This document shows, one piece after another, positions 44,131-52,108 of a stretch of 64,000 bases of DNA. Within the stretch, counting starts at the first letter, position 1. Every line of letters begins with the position of its first letter. Under the pieces are notes generated by a model, which was not told the DNA's origin, did not search any database, and was given only the letters and a program-made list of their open reading frames with translations. The translations under genes were made by a program, and so were the position numbers. The stretch comes from Deltaproteobacteria bacterium UBA6106 (lineage in GTDB: Bacteria > Desulfobacterota > Syntrophorhabdia > Syntrophorhabdales > Syntrophorhabdaceae): positions 6,467 to 70,466 of the forward strand of contig DIWM01000011.1 of NCBI GenBank assembly GCA_002428485.1. Reading direction: 5' to 3'.

Positions 44131-45821
44131 GCGGCTCTCCTCCTGCTGTAATGGTCGCGGATCCTGATGCGTTCCCGCCCGGGGCGGTCTGCATGGTAGT
44201 CGTCCTCTTTTGTCTCGCTCGATGAGCCGGCCGCCGCGACCATCTTCCCCTCCAGGAGCCGTTTGAGCATCTCCGCTCCATCGGGGCCGTCGTCATGGCC
44301 GCCCTTGCCTTTCGGGCGATAGTAGATGAATTGTCTGATCAGCTCGCCCATACCGTGACGCTTAAACCTCATCCAGCCGTTTTTTATCCAGGGCTGAAGG
44401 GTAATGATGCGGAGGTCCTTGTCCACATTCGGTCTGTCGCCCTTGACGTTGATCGTGAGACCGCGGTCGTGTGCCTCCTTCTCGAAGGTGTCCTTAAAGT
44501 ATTCCTGGAACTGCACCTCCTCGATAACCACCTCATCAAAGGGATCGCGCTTGTGGTGTTCGAGCGTATCGTCGATGATCTTGTCGGGGTGCCGTTTCTC
44601 GATGTCGCCCACGGTGAGATAGATGATCTTGTCCTTCATCCTGCCCGCGACGATCGCCGAGGGATCGTTGTGCTTTGATTTCTTGCCCAGGGACGGATCG
44701 ATGGCGCATCCCTGCGGGATACCGGCAAGGTCTACCTCGTCGTCATCCCAGTACTGGATCCACTCCTCCAGGAATACGGCATCCTCCGGGTTAATAGGCT
44801 CGTTCTGTTTCTCCGAGTTGAAATACGCAGGCCCCTCGGAGATATACATCTTCATCAGGTAATAGTACGGCTCGCGCTCCGGCCAGAGGACCTCGGTGTT
44901 CGCGAGCATCTCTTTTTCGTTCGCCTTGAAGAAGGCGTCGGCCTGCTCCTCGGCCTCTTCCTTGGTCACGGTGACATCGGTGAAGAGGGCCTCCCAGTGC
45001 TCCCAGAGCTTTGCCTTTGACCAGCTCAAAATGGATTTGAATTTTCTCCCCTTCCAGCCGGGTTTGCGGAGCAGGTTCGCCAGGAGGGAATCGTAATGCA
45101 GGATCGTACCGACGACGATATAGACCGTATCGGGCTGTCCTATCTTCATGAGGGCCTTGAAGAACCACCGTTCCAGCTTTTTCCGCTGGTCAGGGGACTC
45201 GACCGACTCGTCCGATTCCAGGTCGTCGCAGATAACGAGATCGGGCCGTTTGCTGCCGTGGCGCATACCGCGGAGCTTCTGCCCCGCGCCGATACCCCGG
45301 ATCTTTATGCCGTTCCGGGTAATGATCGCATCGACGCGCCAGACCGGTCCCTCCCCACAGAGGTCCGGGAAGTCCTGCCTGAGCCGCTCGTTCGTCTCTA
45401 TCTCCGCCTTGATGAAGCTGATAAAGTCCTGCGACTGGAGGGCGGTCTCGGAAACGATCAAGGGAAACCTGCGGTATTTGTATGCCGCGCACCATACGGG
45501 CAGGATCAGCGTCCGCCAGGTGGATTTTGCATTGCCGCGGGGCGCTGCGTCCGCTTCGCGGTCCCCTTCGCCTGTATCGATGGCCCTGAAGATCATCGCC
45601 GGGTCCCGCTCGCAGAAATAGCGGTGGAGCGCGGAGGACGGCAGATCGATATAGTGCGGGAAATATGTCCTGGCAAAGAATTCGAGGTCGGTCCGCCCGC
45701 GGGCAATACGCTTGGCCTGCGCTTTTTTATCATCCGGGAACGGCTTTGCCTTTGCCTGGATGAGGTTTCGCAGAACCTCTATCTCTTTGTCGAATTTCCT
45801 GTCAGTCACGTTAAGCGGCAT
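44127..45821 (-). CDS. Terminase large subunit
   Basis: About 564 aa from the ATG at 45821 (AAAGGA upstream, MPLNVTDRKFDKEIEV). ATPase: APRGNAKST (Walker A type) and DLVICDDLE (Walker B). Nuclease: AIDPSLGKKSKHND and a late HDDGPDGAEML. The protein packages DNA into proheads, in Mu-type phages with some flanking host DNA. The start overlaps the small terminase gene. Confidence 0.93.
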   Translation of the reverse strand: MPLNVTDRKFDKEIEVLRNLIQAKAKPFPDDKKAQAKRIARGRTDLEFFARTYFPHYIDLPSSALHRYFCERDPAMIFRAIDTGEGDREADAAPRGNAKSTWRTLILPVWCAAYKYRRFPLIVSETALQSQDFISFIKAEIETNERLRQDFPDLCGEGPVWRVDAIITRNGIKIRGIGAGQKLRGMRHGSKRPDLVICDDLESDESVESPDQRKKLERWFFKALMKIGQPDTVYIVVGTILHYDSLLANLLRKPGWKGRKFKSILSWSKAKLWEHWEALFTDVTVTKEEAEEQADAFFKANEKEMLANTEVLWPEREPYYYLMKMYISEGPAYFNSEKQNEPINPEDAVFLEEWIQYWDDDEVDLAGIPQGCAIDPSLGKKSKHNDPSAIVAGRMKDKIIYLTVGDIEKRHPDKIIDDTLEHHKRDPFDEVVIEEVQFQEYFKDTFEKEAHDRGLTINVKGDRPNVDKDLRIITLQPWIKNGWMRFKRHGMGELIRQFIYYRPKGKGGHDDGPDGAEMLKRLLEGKMVAAAGSSSETKEDDYHADRPGRERIRIRDHYSRRRAA

Positions 45822-46323
45822 ATTTTTCCTTTGCAAACTGTATAAAATCATCAAAGTTCTTTTCTATGACCCCGACCGAGTCAGGGTCGTTCTTACTGAG
45901 CCAGTCTATGAGGTCCCGCATAAAGCCCAGGAAGAGCGTCGATTTGTACGCCCCCGTCTTTGCCTTGATCTCCGATATCGACTTAATGATGCCGGTATAG
46001 GCGAACATCGCCTGGTTATCGACGACGTTGTCCCCCAGCGTCGCAAAGTACTTTTCGTAACGTTCCCTCACCGCATCGAGGCTGGTGATCGCCTTCGCGT
46101 CGTGGTTTTCCATGGCCTCTTTCCCTTTTTGCTCCTCGGCTTCAGCCCGGGCTGCGCGATCCTTCCAGTTGTATTTTTCTATCCAGGCATAGAGCGTCGG
46201 CTTGGTGATGAAGTAACCCTTCTTCGACAGCGACCGCATTGTTCGCTCTATGTTTTGTCCGCACTCCCGCCAGGTCTTATATGCATCTTCGCGGGTATCG
46301 GTCTGATAACTCTTGTTTGCCAT
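45811..46323 (-). CDS. Terminase small subunit (DUF1804/Mu gp27-like)
   Basis: 170 aa. N-terminal helix-turn-helix (about 10-50, ITKPTLYAWIEKYNWKDRAA), then a helical body ending NFDDFIQFAKEKYAA. Position directly before the large terminase and the fold pattern match Mu-type small terminases, which choose the packaging start. Confidence 0.8.
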   Translation of the reverse strand: MANKSYQTDTREDAYKTWRECGQNIERTMRSLSKKGYFITKPTLYAWIEKYNWKDRAARAEAEEQKGKEAMENHDAKAITSLDAVRERYEKYFATLGDNVVDNQAMFAYTGIIKSISEIKAKTGAYKSTLFLGFMRDLIDWLSKNDPDSVGVIEKNFDDFIQFAKEKYAA

Positions 46324-46623
46324 CTAAAACCTCGTATCCACGCCGACGTCCTTCGTAAAACCGTCGAGGACATCGAGACCCTGCGGGGTTATGGTGACCA
46401 TCTCGATCCTCACGCCGGTAGATTCCCGCGTTTCCCGGCAGACAAACGCCTTCCCTGAGAGATAGACGATATGGCTCTCCAGTTCCTCCTCCGTGATCGT
46501 GTACCGGAGATCGTCAAGGAGAAAATGCAGGACCTTGAAATCAACGGGCCCGGGGTGCTGGTGTGCAAGGAGCTTCAGGATCGCCCCTCTGATCCTTCTG
46601 TACTTTTCTTTTTTAGCCTCCAT
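46324..46623 (-). CDS. Winged-helix phage protein (Mu gp26-like position)
   Basis: 99 aa. RRIRGAILKLLAHQHPGPVD, ITEEELESHIVYLSGKAF and MVTITPQGLDVLDG read as a winged helix. Lies between lysis genes and small terminase, where Mu-like phages carry a small protein of this kind. It overlaps its upstream neighbour by 11 bp. Confidence 0.7.
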   Translation of the reverse strand: MEAKKEKYRRIRGAILKLLAHQHPGPVDFKVLHFLLDDLRYTITEEELESHIVYLSGKAFVCRETRESTGVRIEMVTITPQGLDVLDGFTKDVGVDTRF

Positions 46624-46945
46624 ATTCCCGCTCCTCTAACCGCTCTAATTTCTCCATGATGCATTTCTGCAGGATGAGCATTTCCCGGTGTTCAGCATTG
46701 TCTTTTGTCACAAATCCCTGTATCGTATCCCTCAGCCCTTCCGTGCCCTGCGCAAGCTTTGCCAGTGATTCGGCCTGCGCCTGCTGCGCCCCTACAAAGT
46801 CGCCGGCGAATCCCTTGACGAGATCTCCGGCTTTGTCGAGCGCCTTGCAGCCAAGCTTATAAAACGCCACAATTATCAAACCGGCGATCACCGCGCCGGG
46901 TCCCCAGAAACATAACGATTTGAGTACCTCTCCCCAGCTCAACAT
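46613..46945 (-). CDS. Small membrane protein with coiled coil (spanin- or Mu gp25-like)
   Basis: 110 aa. One membrane segment (about 12-30, CFWGPGAVIAGLIIVAFYKLG), then a helical, charged tail (HREMLILQKCIMEKLERLEE). The type II membrane topology next to lysis genes fits an inner-membrane spanin or gp25-like protein. Confidence 0.6.
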   Translation of the reverse strand: MLSWGEVLKSLCFWGPGAVIAGLIIVAFYKLGCKALDKAGDLVKGFAGDFVGAQQAQAESLAKLAQGTEGLRDTIQGFVTKDNAEHREMLILQKCIMEKLERLEEREYGG

Positions 46946-46957
46946 ATCCCCCTGCGA

Positions 46958-47437
46958 TTAATCCGTTGTATAGGAAAAGTTCAGCAGCCCTCCGTAAGCG
47001 GGTTTCCCTTTGGCCGCATCATAGACGACCGCCGGGCCGATCACACATTTGAAATTGTTCAGCAGGAAGTTGATCCCGGTGCCGTTGAAAAGTTTTATCA
47101 GGTCCAAATTCACGGATCCGCCCACAAGGGTGCCGCTGTCATTGCCTGTCACCCGGGCCGCGGCCGTAGCGTGCAGCGTGAGGGACAATTTGCCGCCCTT
47201 GCTGCCGATGCTCTTTTCATACGAGGCAACATCAAAACCCGCTCCGATCGCCAGGAACGCCGATTCCCCCGGAGAGGCAAGATACAGGTTGTCCTGGCCC
47301 ATGCTGAGAAGCCCGAACTTTGCACCGCCGGTGTCTGACGCTGCCGGCTCCGGCGTGTCGTCGGCAAAAGCTACGGCTGCCCCAAAGAACACAACGGCCA
47401 GCAGCACAATCAGTATTTTTGAGATATGTTTTTTCAT
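46958..47437 (-). CDS. Exported beta-rich protein in the lysis region
   Basis: 159 aa from the ATG at 47437 (GGAGG upstream). A signal peptide (about 1-25, ending AAVAFA), then mostly alternating beta strands: GKLSLTLHATAAARVTGNDS, GGSVNLDLIKLFNGTGINF, GGLLNFSYTTD at the end. It resembles a small outer-membrane or periplasmic beta protein. Not a known spanin. A phage protein sent to the envelope, role unknown. Confidence 0.65.
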   Translation of the reverse strand: MKKHISKILIVLLAVVFFGAAVAFADDTPEPAASDTGGAKFGLLSMGQDNLYLASPGESAFLAIGAGFDVASYEKSIGSKGGKLSLTLHATAAARVTGNDSGTLVGGSVNLDLIKLFNGTGINFLLNNFKCVIGPAVVYDAAKGKPAYGGLLNFSYTTD

Positions 47438-47439
47438 CG

Positions 47440-47586
47440 TCATCCTCCAAATAGTTTTTTAAAAAACCCGGACAATTTAATGTCCCAGTCAACGCGCCAT
47501 GTCTTCTTGACCCCGACGCGCGGCAGCGTTGTTCCCTTTTTCTCCTGTTCGTCCAATACCTTTTTAACGATCTCGGTCCCGCTCAT
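47440..47586 (-). CDS. Small basic 48-aa protein
   Basis: MSGTEIVKKVLDEQEKKGTT, then PRVGVKKTWRVDWDIKLSGF and KKLFGG. The ATG overlaps the holin-like stop, and the last codons supply the ribosome site of the next gene. Function unknown. Confidence 0.55.
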   Translation of the reverse strand: MSGTEIVKKVLDEQEKKGTTLPRVGVKKTWRVDWDIKLSGFFKKLFGG

Positions 47587-47888
47587 TGTCTGCCTTTGAT
47601 TTTTTTTATGATCCCGACGAGGCCCGTCACGGCTCCGTACAGAGCCACCCCGGCCGGGACAAGCTCCTTAATGAGCCCGCCGATAACTGAAGCATTATCG
47701 GCCATAGCGGCTGCAAGATCCGCAGGCACGGCCACATCGAGAAAAACATAAAGACAACCGCCAATGAGGACCATGACTGCGCCGAAGAAACGCCGCGAGA
47801 TGTACCAGGGCTTGTCTGTGCCTTTTTCTTCCTGGTATATCTTTCTTACGTCTTTCCACTGCGCTAATAGTTTTATGTATTTGAACAT
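47583..47888 (-). CDS. Putative holin
   Basis: 101 aa with two membrane segments (about 33-50 and about 72-92) and a short charged tail ending KKIKGRQ. Lies right after two cell-wall-acting enzymes. Length, topology and position fit a class II holin that permeabilises the inner membrane at lysis. Confidence 0.65.
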   Translation of the reverse strand: MFKYIKLLAQWKDVRKIYQEEKGTDKPWYISRRFFGAVMVLIGGCLYVFLDVAVPADLAAAMADNASVIGGLIKELVPAGVALYGAVTGLVGIIKKIKGRQ

Positions 47889-47891
47889 TGC

Positions 47892-48620
47892 TTACCTCCT
47901 TCTTCCCCAGTATTCCCGGAGCATCGAGCATCCCTCTTCGTGGAGCCCGAGCATGTGGACGGTATCGGGCTTTGTATGCCATGAGGCCCAGACGATCTCA
48001 AAGTGGGTTGAAAGAAAAGCGTCCGGCAGAATTACCTGGCGTTTACCGAGCTTTGTGCGATACAGGCCGAGTTCACGCCGATGGCCGACGTAGCAGAGCG
48101 CCACCATCTCGGTACAGGACACGCCGAGACCGTATTCCCTCACGTTTGCAAGGGCGGTCTCCTTGTCCTGGAACAGATCGCTCACTATCTCCAGATCAAA
48201 GGTAAAGGTATCATCATACGGGCAGCCGACCATTTCCCGGGCACGCCTACATGCCTCATGTCGGACCTCTTCGGGTACCAGAGGTTTGAGGATCACTGCA
48301 TAATCTGTGTTCAGGGGATGATGCGGATGCCGGTACACCACGCCGTCGCTCACCGCCTCGACGATCCTCGTGGTGTTTTTAATATCTACAATCCAGGCGT
48401 GTTTCATGAAGCCGTTGATCGCGATATTGCTGAGATCCCCGCGATTCCGGTGTAATCCTATATAGCCGGGGTATGACCTTCCGACCGCCTGGGCCATCTC
48501 GTCATGGTCGATCAGCCGCTCGTATTTCCCCCAGGCAAAACCGAGAGGACAATGCTCGCGCCGGATATCTCCGGCAAGAAATATGAGCTGCTTTCTAACC
48601 GCGTTAAACAATGCTCTCAT
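47892..48620 (-). CDS. Permuted papain-like (YiiX/NlpC-P60 type) enzyme
   Basis: About 242 aa from the ATG at 48620, 4 bp after the endolysin stop. The middle has the order His first, Cys later, as in permuted papain-like YiiX/YaeF enzymes: FMKHAWIVDI with the His, REMVGCPYDDTF, then GLGVSCTEMVALCY with the Cys-x-Glu. It may cleave peptidoglycan peptides or remove acyl groups. A second wall-active enzyme in a lysis cassette is uncommon. No signal peptide. Confidence 0.65.
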   Translation of the reverse strand: MRALFNAVRKQLIFLAGDIRREHCPLGFAWGKYERLIDHDEMAQAVGRSYPGYIGLHRNRGDLSNIAINGFMKHAWIVDIKNTTRIVEAVSDGVVYRHPHHPLNTDYAVILKPLVPEEVRHEACRRAREMVGCPYDDTFTFDLEIVSDLFQDKETALANVREYGLGVSCTEMVALCYVGHRRELGLYRTKLGKRQVILPDAFLSTHFEIVWASWHTKPDTVHMLGLHEEGCSMLREYWGRRR

Positions 48621-48624
48621 CTCG

Positions 48625-49071
48625 TCAACCCCGCGCTGCATCAACGATCCACCGGTATCCGAGGACATCGGCCTCCCTGTAAGACGACACTTTCACACAG
48701 TCGCTCTGGTTCCCGCCGAGCACTTTAATGAGGCCATCCGGAGCCTTGCGTACAAAGAAACCTACATGACCGCTTGGAGGCTTGCCACGCTTCAACACGA
48801 CGATGCAGCCGGGCAAGGGCTCGTCAAGCGCAACGCCCCAGCGCAGCCATAAGCGTGCCCGCGCGCTGCCCGTACCCTCGACGCCAAGCTGTTTCAACAC
48901 CCAGTTGCAAAACGATGAGCACCACGGCGTCTCGTCGTCGGTGGCCTTTAATAACGTGCACTGCTGATATTCGACGATACGTGGATTATCCTGGTCGCCG
49001 CGGATCTCCTTTGTGCCGATCTCCGCCGTCGCGATCTCAAGACATCTCTTCCGCAGCTCTTCCCAGATCAT
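48625..49071 (-). CDS. Endolysin, CHAP-like (TIGR02594 type)
   Basis: 148 aa. MIWEELRKRCLEIATAEIGT start, nucleophile Cys51 in DETPWCSSFCNWVLK, His102 in PPSGHVGFFV, then LGGNQSDCVKV and YREADVLGYRW. This is the TIGR02594 CHAP-like peptidoglycan hydrolase pattern. No signal peptide, so it needs the holin. First gene downstream of the likely late promoter. Confidence 0.85.
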   Translation of the reverse strand: MIWEELRKRCLEIATAEIGTKEIRGDQDNPRIVEYQQCTLLKATDDETPWCSSFCNWVLKQLGVEGTGSARARLWLRWGVALDEPLPGCIVVLKRGKPPSGHVGFFVRKAPDGLIKVLGGNQSDCVKVSSYREADVLGYRWIVDAARG

Positions 49072-49174
49072 GCCCTATACCTCTGCTTGTTGTTCCCGGA
49101 GGGACCCTGTGCACGCCCCTCCGGTGTTTCTATGGCGTTTTGCTGGGTTATCGCCGGGGATGCGCCTGGTAGGG

Positions 49175-49219
49175 GATCCCGCGTATAGGCTCCCCTCCAG
49201 GACTTTTCACGTTGCGTGA
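49175..49219 (-). promoter_or_regulatory. Candidate Mor-dependent late promoter
   Basis: In the 224-bp gap between Mor and endolysin genes lies TCACG-TTG-CGTGA (49207-49219), and on the minus strand TATACG (49187-49182). The dyad centre is about 38 bp upstream of a start at about 49175, with no -35 box between. This spacing is what activator-dependent Mu middle/late promoters show. A TATATA further upstream is an alternative. Confidence 0.4.
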
Positions 49220-49295
49220 TGTGGGTGATCATTTGATACAGTCTATATAAGCGGGGGGGATTATGTCCTGTGAAGCGGTTCAGAAATTTACTTCA

Positions 49296-49604
49296 TTATT
49301 CGTCGGTAAATAAGGCGGGCTGGTTATATCTGATCTCTACTATCTCACGGATCCATCTCTCTGTCAAATCGTACTTTTTCGCCAGTTCGCGGTGGTTGTC
49401 TCCGGTGAACTCTCTTTTAATGCATTCATCGCGCTTCTTGCGGAGGATGCCTTCGAGCTGCGGGAAATAATATGCAAGGCCGCCAAGCGCCTCGGACAGT
49501 TTCACCGCGCTTTCAACGCCTATGATGCGGGCGATCTCCTGATATGATTCCGGCAGGTCGTCAAGCGTGATCTGCATTATTATCTTCTGTACCCAGATTT
49601 CCAT
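49296..49604 (-). CDS. Mor-family transcription activator
   Basis: 102 aa. DDLPESYQEIARIIGVESAV, LGGLAYYFPQ, and a helix-turn-helix C-terminal part (HRELAKKYDLTERWIREIVE) match Mor, which switches Mu from early to late genes. Starts at an ATG touching the GemA stop; ATG at codon 10 is an alternative. Confidence 0.85.
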   Translation of the reverse strand: MEIWVQKIIMQITLDDLPESYQEIARIIGVESAVKLSEALGGLAYYFPQLEGILRKKRDECIKREFTGDNHRELAKKYDLTERWIREIVEIRYNQPALFTDE

Positions 49605-50099
49605 TTAAGCCCCGTTGCCATTGTGTGCCCTGGCCTGTACGTTATAGGGACACTCGCATTTATTCTGGCTGCGCCAGATACCCTTTAACCCTTCGATCAC
49701 CGCTGACGCCTCGACGGAGAGCCTGATAACTGTGAGGCCGAAATACTTCTGTAGCCACCGGCGGTACCCATCCCAGGTGCGCCATTTGATATCCTGTTTC
49801 AGGTGCTCGATCATATTGAGCTGCTGCGGCGACACCATGTACATGACGTTGTCCGGGATCTGTTCCCTGGGGGGTCGCGGCCTGCACAAAGTACAGACGG
49901 GCTTTTTCGATTTTACCCGGAAACCGAGGCGCTTGAAGTATGTGATAAAATCGTCCGCCTGTGCATAAGAAAGACCCTTTGATGTCTGTACCTGATAGCG
50001 GTATTCAAGCATATACCGGTATGCATCCTCTGCGATGCCAAGCTGGGTCTTCGCCAGGTGGATCAGGATGATCTGCTTTTTGTCGATGGGTCTGATCAT
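49605..50099 (-). CDS. GemA (Mu gp16-like) regulatory protein
   Basis: 164 aa from the ATG at 50099 with GAGGGGG upstream. MIRPIDKKQIILIHLAKTQL, GIAEDAYRYML and MVSPQQLNMIEHLKQDIKW are the DUF1018/GemA pattern. In Mu, GemA alters host gene expression and DNA supercoiling. A CxxC (CTLCRPR) and C-terminal CECP are also present. Confidence 0.85.
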   Translation of the reverse strand: MIRPIDKKQIILIHLAKTQLGIAEDAYRYMLEYRYQVQTSKGLSYAQADDFITYFKRLGFRVKSKKPVCTLCRPRPPREQIPDNVMYMVSPQQLNMIEHLKQDIKWRTWDGYRRWLQKYFGLTVIRLSVEASAVIEGLKGIWRSQNKCECPYNVQARAHNGNGA

Positions 50100-50119
50100 A
50101 TGTACCCCCTCTGCGCTGC

Positions 50120-50245
50120 TCAATCCGGTAACCCCCGGGACATGAGCCAGATAAGACAAAATATATATGTGTCGGCCATGAGTCCAACGGCAAGAGCCAC
50201 GCAGAGCGCGATCCACCTGATTGCGGTAAGAATGCGCTTAGGCAT
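50120..50245 (-). CDS. Small membrane protein, 41 aa
   Basis: MPKRILTAIRWIALCVALAV, then GLMADTYIFCLIWLMSRGLPD. Nearly all hydrophobic, one or two membrane passes. GGAGGAG sits 5 bp ahead of the ATG, which overlaps the upstream stop. Unknown role. Confidence 0.6.
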   Translation of the reverse strand: MPKRILTAIRWIALCVALAVGLMADTYIFCLIWLMSRGLPD

Positions 50246-50624
50246 TGATCTCCTCCTTCTCGTACTCGTATTCAAGCAGGGTTTGATTGAAGATCGCCAC
50301 GAGGGAGGTCTTCTGGAGCTGCGCCGCCCGGACAAGTATCATGATCCCGCGATGGCGCAGGCTTTTTGTCACCGCGGCGATCTCGGCCGGCGTGACAGGA
50401 ATAAAATAGCCGCTGCCGTTGCTGCCGATCAATTTGCCGTGCTTGTTGATAAGGTGGGCGATTATGGCGCGCACTGACGTATAGTCGATACCGGTCATCC
50501 GGGAGATCTCCGTCCCGAGGATCTCGTTGCCTTTGCCACGCCGATCCCGGATACAGTCCCACACCGCCCGCTGCTCATCAGTGAGCATCGGCCCGTCAAG
50601 ATTTAGCTGGCCTTGTTCCGGCAT
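50238..50624 (-). CDS. Winged-helix early phage protein
   Basis: 128 aa from the ATG at 50624 (MPEQGQLNLDGPMLTDEQRA). LGTEISRMTGIDYTSVRAII reads as a DNA-binding winged helix, followed by GSGYFIPVTPAEIAAVTKS. It probably regulates phage genes; family not named. Overlaps both neighbours. Confidence 0.65.
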   Translation of the reverse strand: MPEQGQLNLDGPMLTDEQRAVWDCIRDRRGKGNEILGTEISRMTGIDYTSVRAIIAHLINKHGKLIGSNGSGYFIPVTPAEIAAVTKSLRHRGIMILVRAAQLQKTSLVAIFNQTLLEYEYEKEEINA

Positions 50625-50746
50625 TACTCTCTCTCTCTCTCGATAAACCCGTTCTGTTGTCCGCACATCATACACCTCTCTCCGGTATCAGAAAACCGGT
50701 CCGGTACGATATTTCCGCTGCCGCATTTACCGCATATCCTGGGCAT
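50624..50746 (-). CDS. Small zinc-ribbon protein, 40 aa
   Basis: MPRICGKCGSGNIVPDRFSD, then ERCMMCGQQNGFIERERE. Two CxxC pairs (5/8 and 25/28) make a zinc ribbon. GAGAGGTG upstream, stop overlapping the next ATG. Too short for most gene callers. Confidence 0.6.
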   Translation of the reverse strand: MPRICGKCGSGNIVPDRFSDTGERCMMCGQQNGFIERERE

Positions 50747-50755
50747 AATCACCTC

Positions 50756-50896
50756 TCAAAACGTCACGCTTGCATTCAGGACTGCCGCGAGAAACCAGTA
50801 CCGCGCGTGATAAAAGTCCCCCTGCAAGGCGTAGACAGCCGATGCGCCGAAGCTCAGACCGATAATAATTGCCGGGAATATCAGCTCGCGGTTCAT
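50756..50896 (-). CDS. Small membrane protein, 46 aa
   Basis: MNRELIFPAIIIGLSFGASA, ending HARYWFLAAVLNASVTF; two hydrophobic stretches. The ATG overlaps the stop of the MazG-like gene (ATGA), so translation is coupled. Unknown role. Confidence 0.55.
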   Translation of the reverse strand: MNRELIFPAIIIGLSFGASAVYALQGDFYHARYWFLAAVLNASVTF

Positions 50897-51192
50897 ATCT
50901 TCCACGCCCCTTCCATACAAATATCTATAACAAACCGTGCCGCCATGGCCCCGAGTTGAACGGCCTCTTTCTGTAGTTTCTCGGGATCGCGGGCATCCGC
51001 CTTTTTCTTGACTTCTTCCCAGAGCTCGTCAAGTTCTTCTTTTATCACCGCGTAGCCCTCGTGCGCGCTGTGGAACGGGCCGTTGATGAGAGAGGCTCTG
51101 CGGAACTCGGCGACTATCGCGGTCATTGCCACAAGCTCCCGGTCTCTGTATTCGTGAGGTGTTCCTTCATAGGTCAGTGGATATGGTTTCAT
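50893..51192 (-). CDS. MazG-like nucleotide pyrophosphohydrolase-type protein
   Basis: 99 aa from the ATG at 51192 (AAGGGGG upstream). GYAVIKEELDELWEEVKKK carries the metal-binding EExxD/E pattern and a second helix KEAVQLGAMAARFVIDI follows, as in the all-alpha NTP pyrophosphatase family. Phage MazG-like enzymes may cleanse nucleotides or lower alarmones. The short length suggests a minimal helical domain. Confidence 0.65.
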   Translation of the reverse strand: MKPYPLTYEGTPHEYRDRELVAMTAIVAEFRRASLINGPFHSAHEGYAVIKEELDELWEEVKKKADARDPEKLQKEAVQLGAMAARFVIDICMEGAWKI

Positions 51193-51415
51193 GATTCCCC
51201 CTTGTATACTCATCACAGACATGATCGTTACGGATGCCGTACTTGTTCGAGTTATCCAGCCCGATCACCTCGCAGCGCCAGTCATACCGGAGGATACTGT
51301 CGGGTCCTGATGCGCAGCTCATAATCGGTACCCACTTCTTGTGCAGACAATATTTGCACCGCTCAAACCGCTCCGTCGCCCGCCTGTAATTGAGTTCATG
51401 CTTTCTTTTGAGCAT
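51167..51415 (-). CDS. Small Cys-containing early protein
   Basis: 82 aa. MLKRKHELNYRRATERFERC with CKYC (20/23), then Cys34, Cys48 and Cys67; perhaps metal-binding. Overlaps both neighbours by about 20-26 bp, as usual in this operon. Not recognised. Confidence 0.6.
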   Translation of the reverse strand: MLKRKHELNYRRATERFERCKYCLHKKWVPIMSCASGPDSILRYDWRCEVIGLDNSNKYGIRNDHVCDEYTRGNHETISTDL

Positions 51416-51605
51416 ACTCTCTCCTGAGTTCTTCCTCTGTTTTTAGTGTTACTTTTATAAGATCTGTAAGCAGATACGTCGTGGTCGTCTTTCCAAACAG
51501 TACCATGGCGTATTTCCCCGTGATGTACCGCACGGTACCAATGCTGCGCTTCGCCCCATGCATCACGTTGTCACCTTCTTTGATCTGGTCTTTACTGTTA
51601 CTCAT
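51396..51605 (-). CDS. Small SH3/KOW-like early protein
   Basis: 69 aa. IKEGDNVMHGAKRSIGTVRY and KYAMVLFGKTTTTYLLTDL look like a small beta-barrel of the KOW/SH3 kind; the end is helical (EEELRREYAQ). Unknown role. Confidence 0.55.
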   Translation of the reverse strand: MSNSKDQIKEGDNVMHGAKRSIGTVRYITGKYAMVLFGKTTTTYLLTDLIKVTLKTEEELRREYAQKKA

Positions 51606-51631
51606 ATATCAATCCTCATACGGCTATCCTC

Positions 51632-52108
51632 TCACACCACAAAATAGAGGCTTTTCAGCTTTGTCGGAGGGCGATAAAAACATTTTCCCACGACATTAAA
51701 CCAGCAATCATGGCGGAAAAGATTGTCATAAAGCAATATCCTATGTATCCATCCTCCGTTTACCCACCTGAAGCAGATCCAGTGCGAATCACTGTATTTA
51801 CCGTCACCATAATAGATCCTCCCAAGTGCAACGCGGGAAGGGTATTCTGGCATATAAGCCGGCCAGGAAGCCTGCTTGTCTTTCGGGATTAGTATCCTTT
51901 CAACCTTGTACCCGAATTGCTCGAGGGTTTTTATTACCATCCGGGACGGCGTGTATCCTGGCCACTCCGGGATAGCCTCAAGTATCTCGAGATGGTTTAT
52001 GCCTGTCGCGGCTGACATCGCGGCGATGCCACAGTATCCCCAGTTAGGCCGGGCCCCTTTCGGTTTCTGAATCTTATCCAGCTCTGCTATGGGTGGGGCA
52101 TAGAGCAT
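51632..52108 (-). CDS. Papain-fold (C39-like) cysteine peptidase candidate in early region
   Basis: 158 aa. NWGYCGIAAMSAATGINHLE places Cys26 at the start of a helix as in C39/papain peptidases; a His in SDSHWICFRWVNGGW (about residue 110) and an Asp in LLYDN (about 130) could complete the triad. No secretion signal, so it would act in the host cytosol early in infection. Activity and target are inference. Confidence 0.55.
   Translation of the reverse strand: MLYAPPIAELDKIQKPKGARPNWGYCGIAAMSAATGINHLEILEAIPEWPGYTPSRMVIKTLEQFGYKVERILIPKDKQASWPAYMPEYPSRVALGRIYYGDGKYSDSHWICFRWVNGGWIHRILLYDNLFRHDCWFNVVGKCFYRPPTKLKSLYFVV

Noticed and set aside
45096..46458. Long plus-strand frames antisense to the terminase genes
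   Set aside because: Shadows of the terminase subunits, with no independent support.
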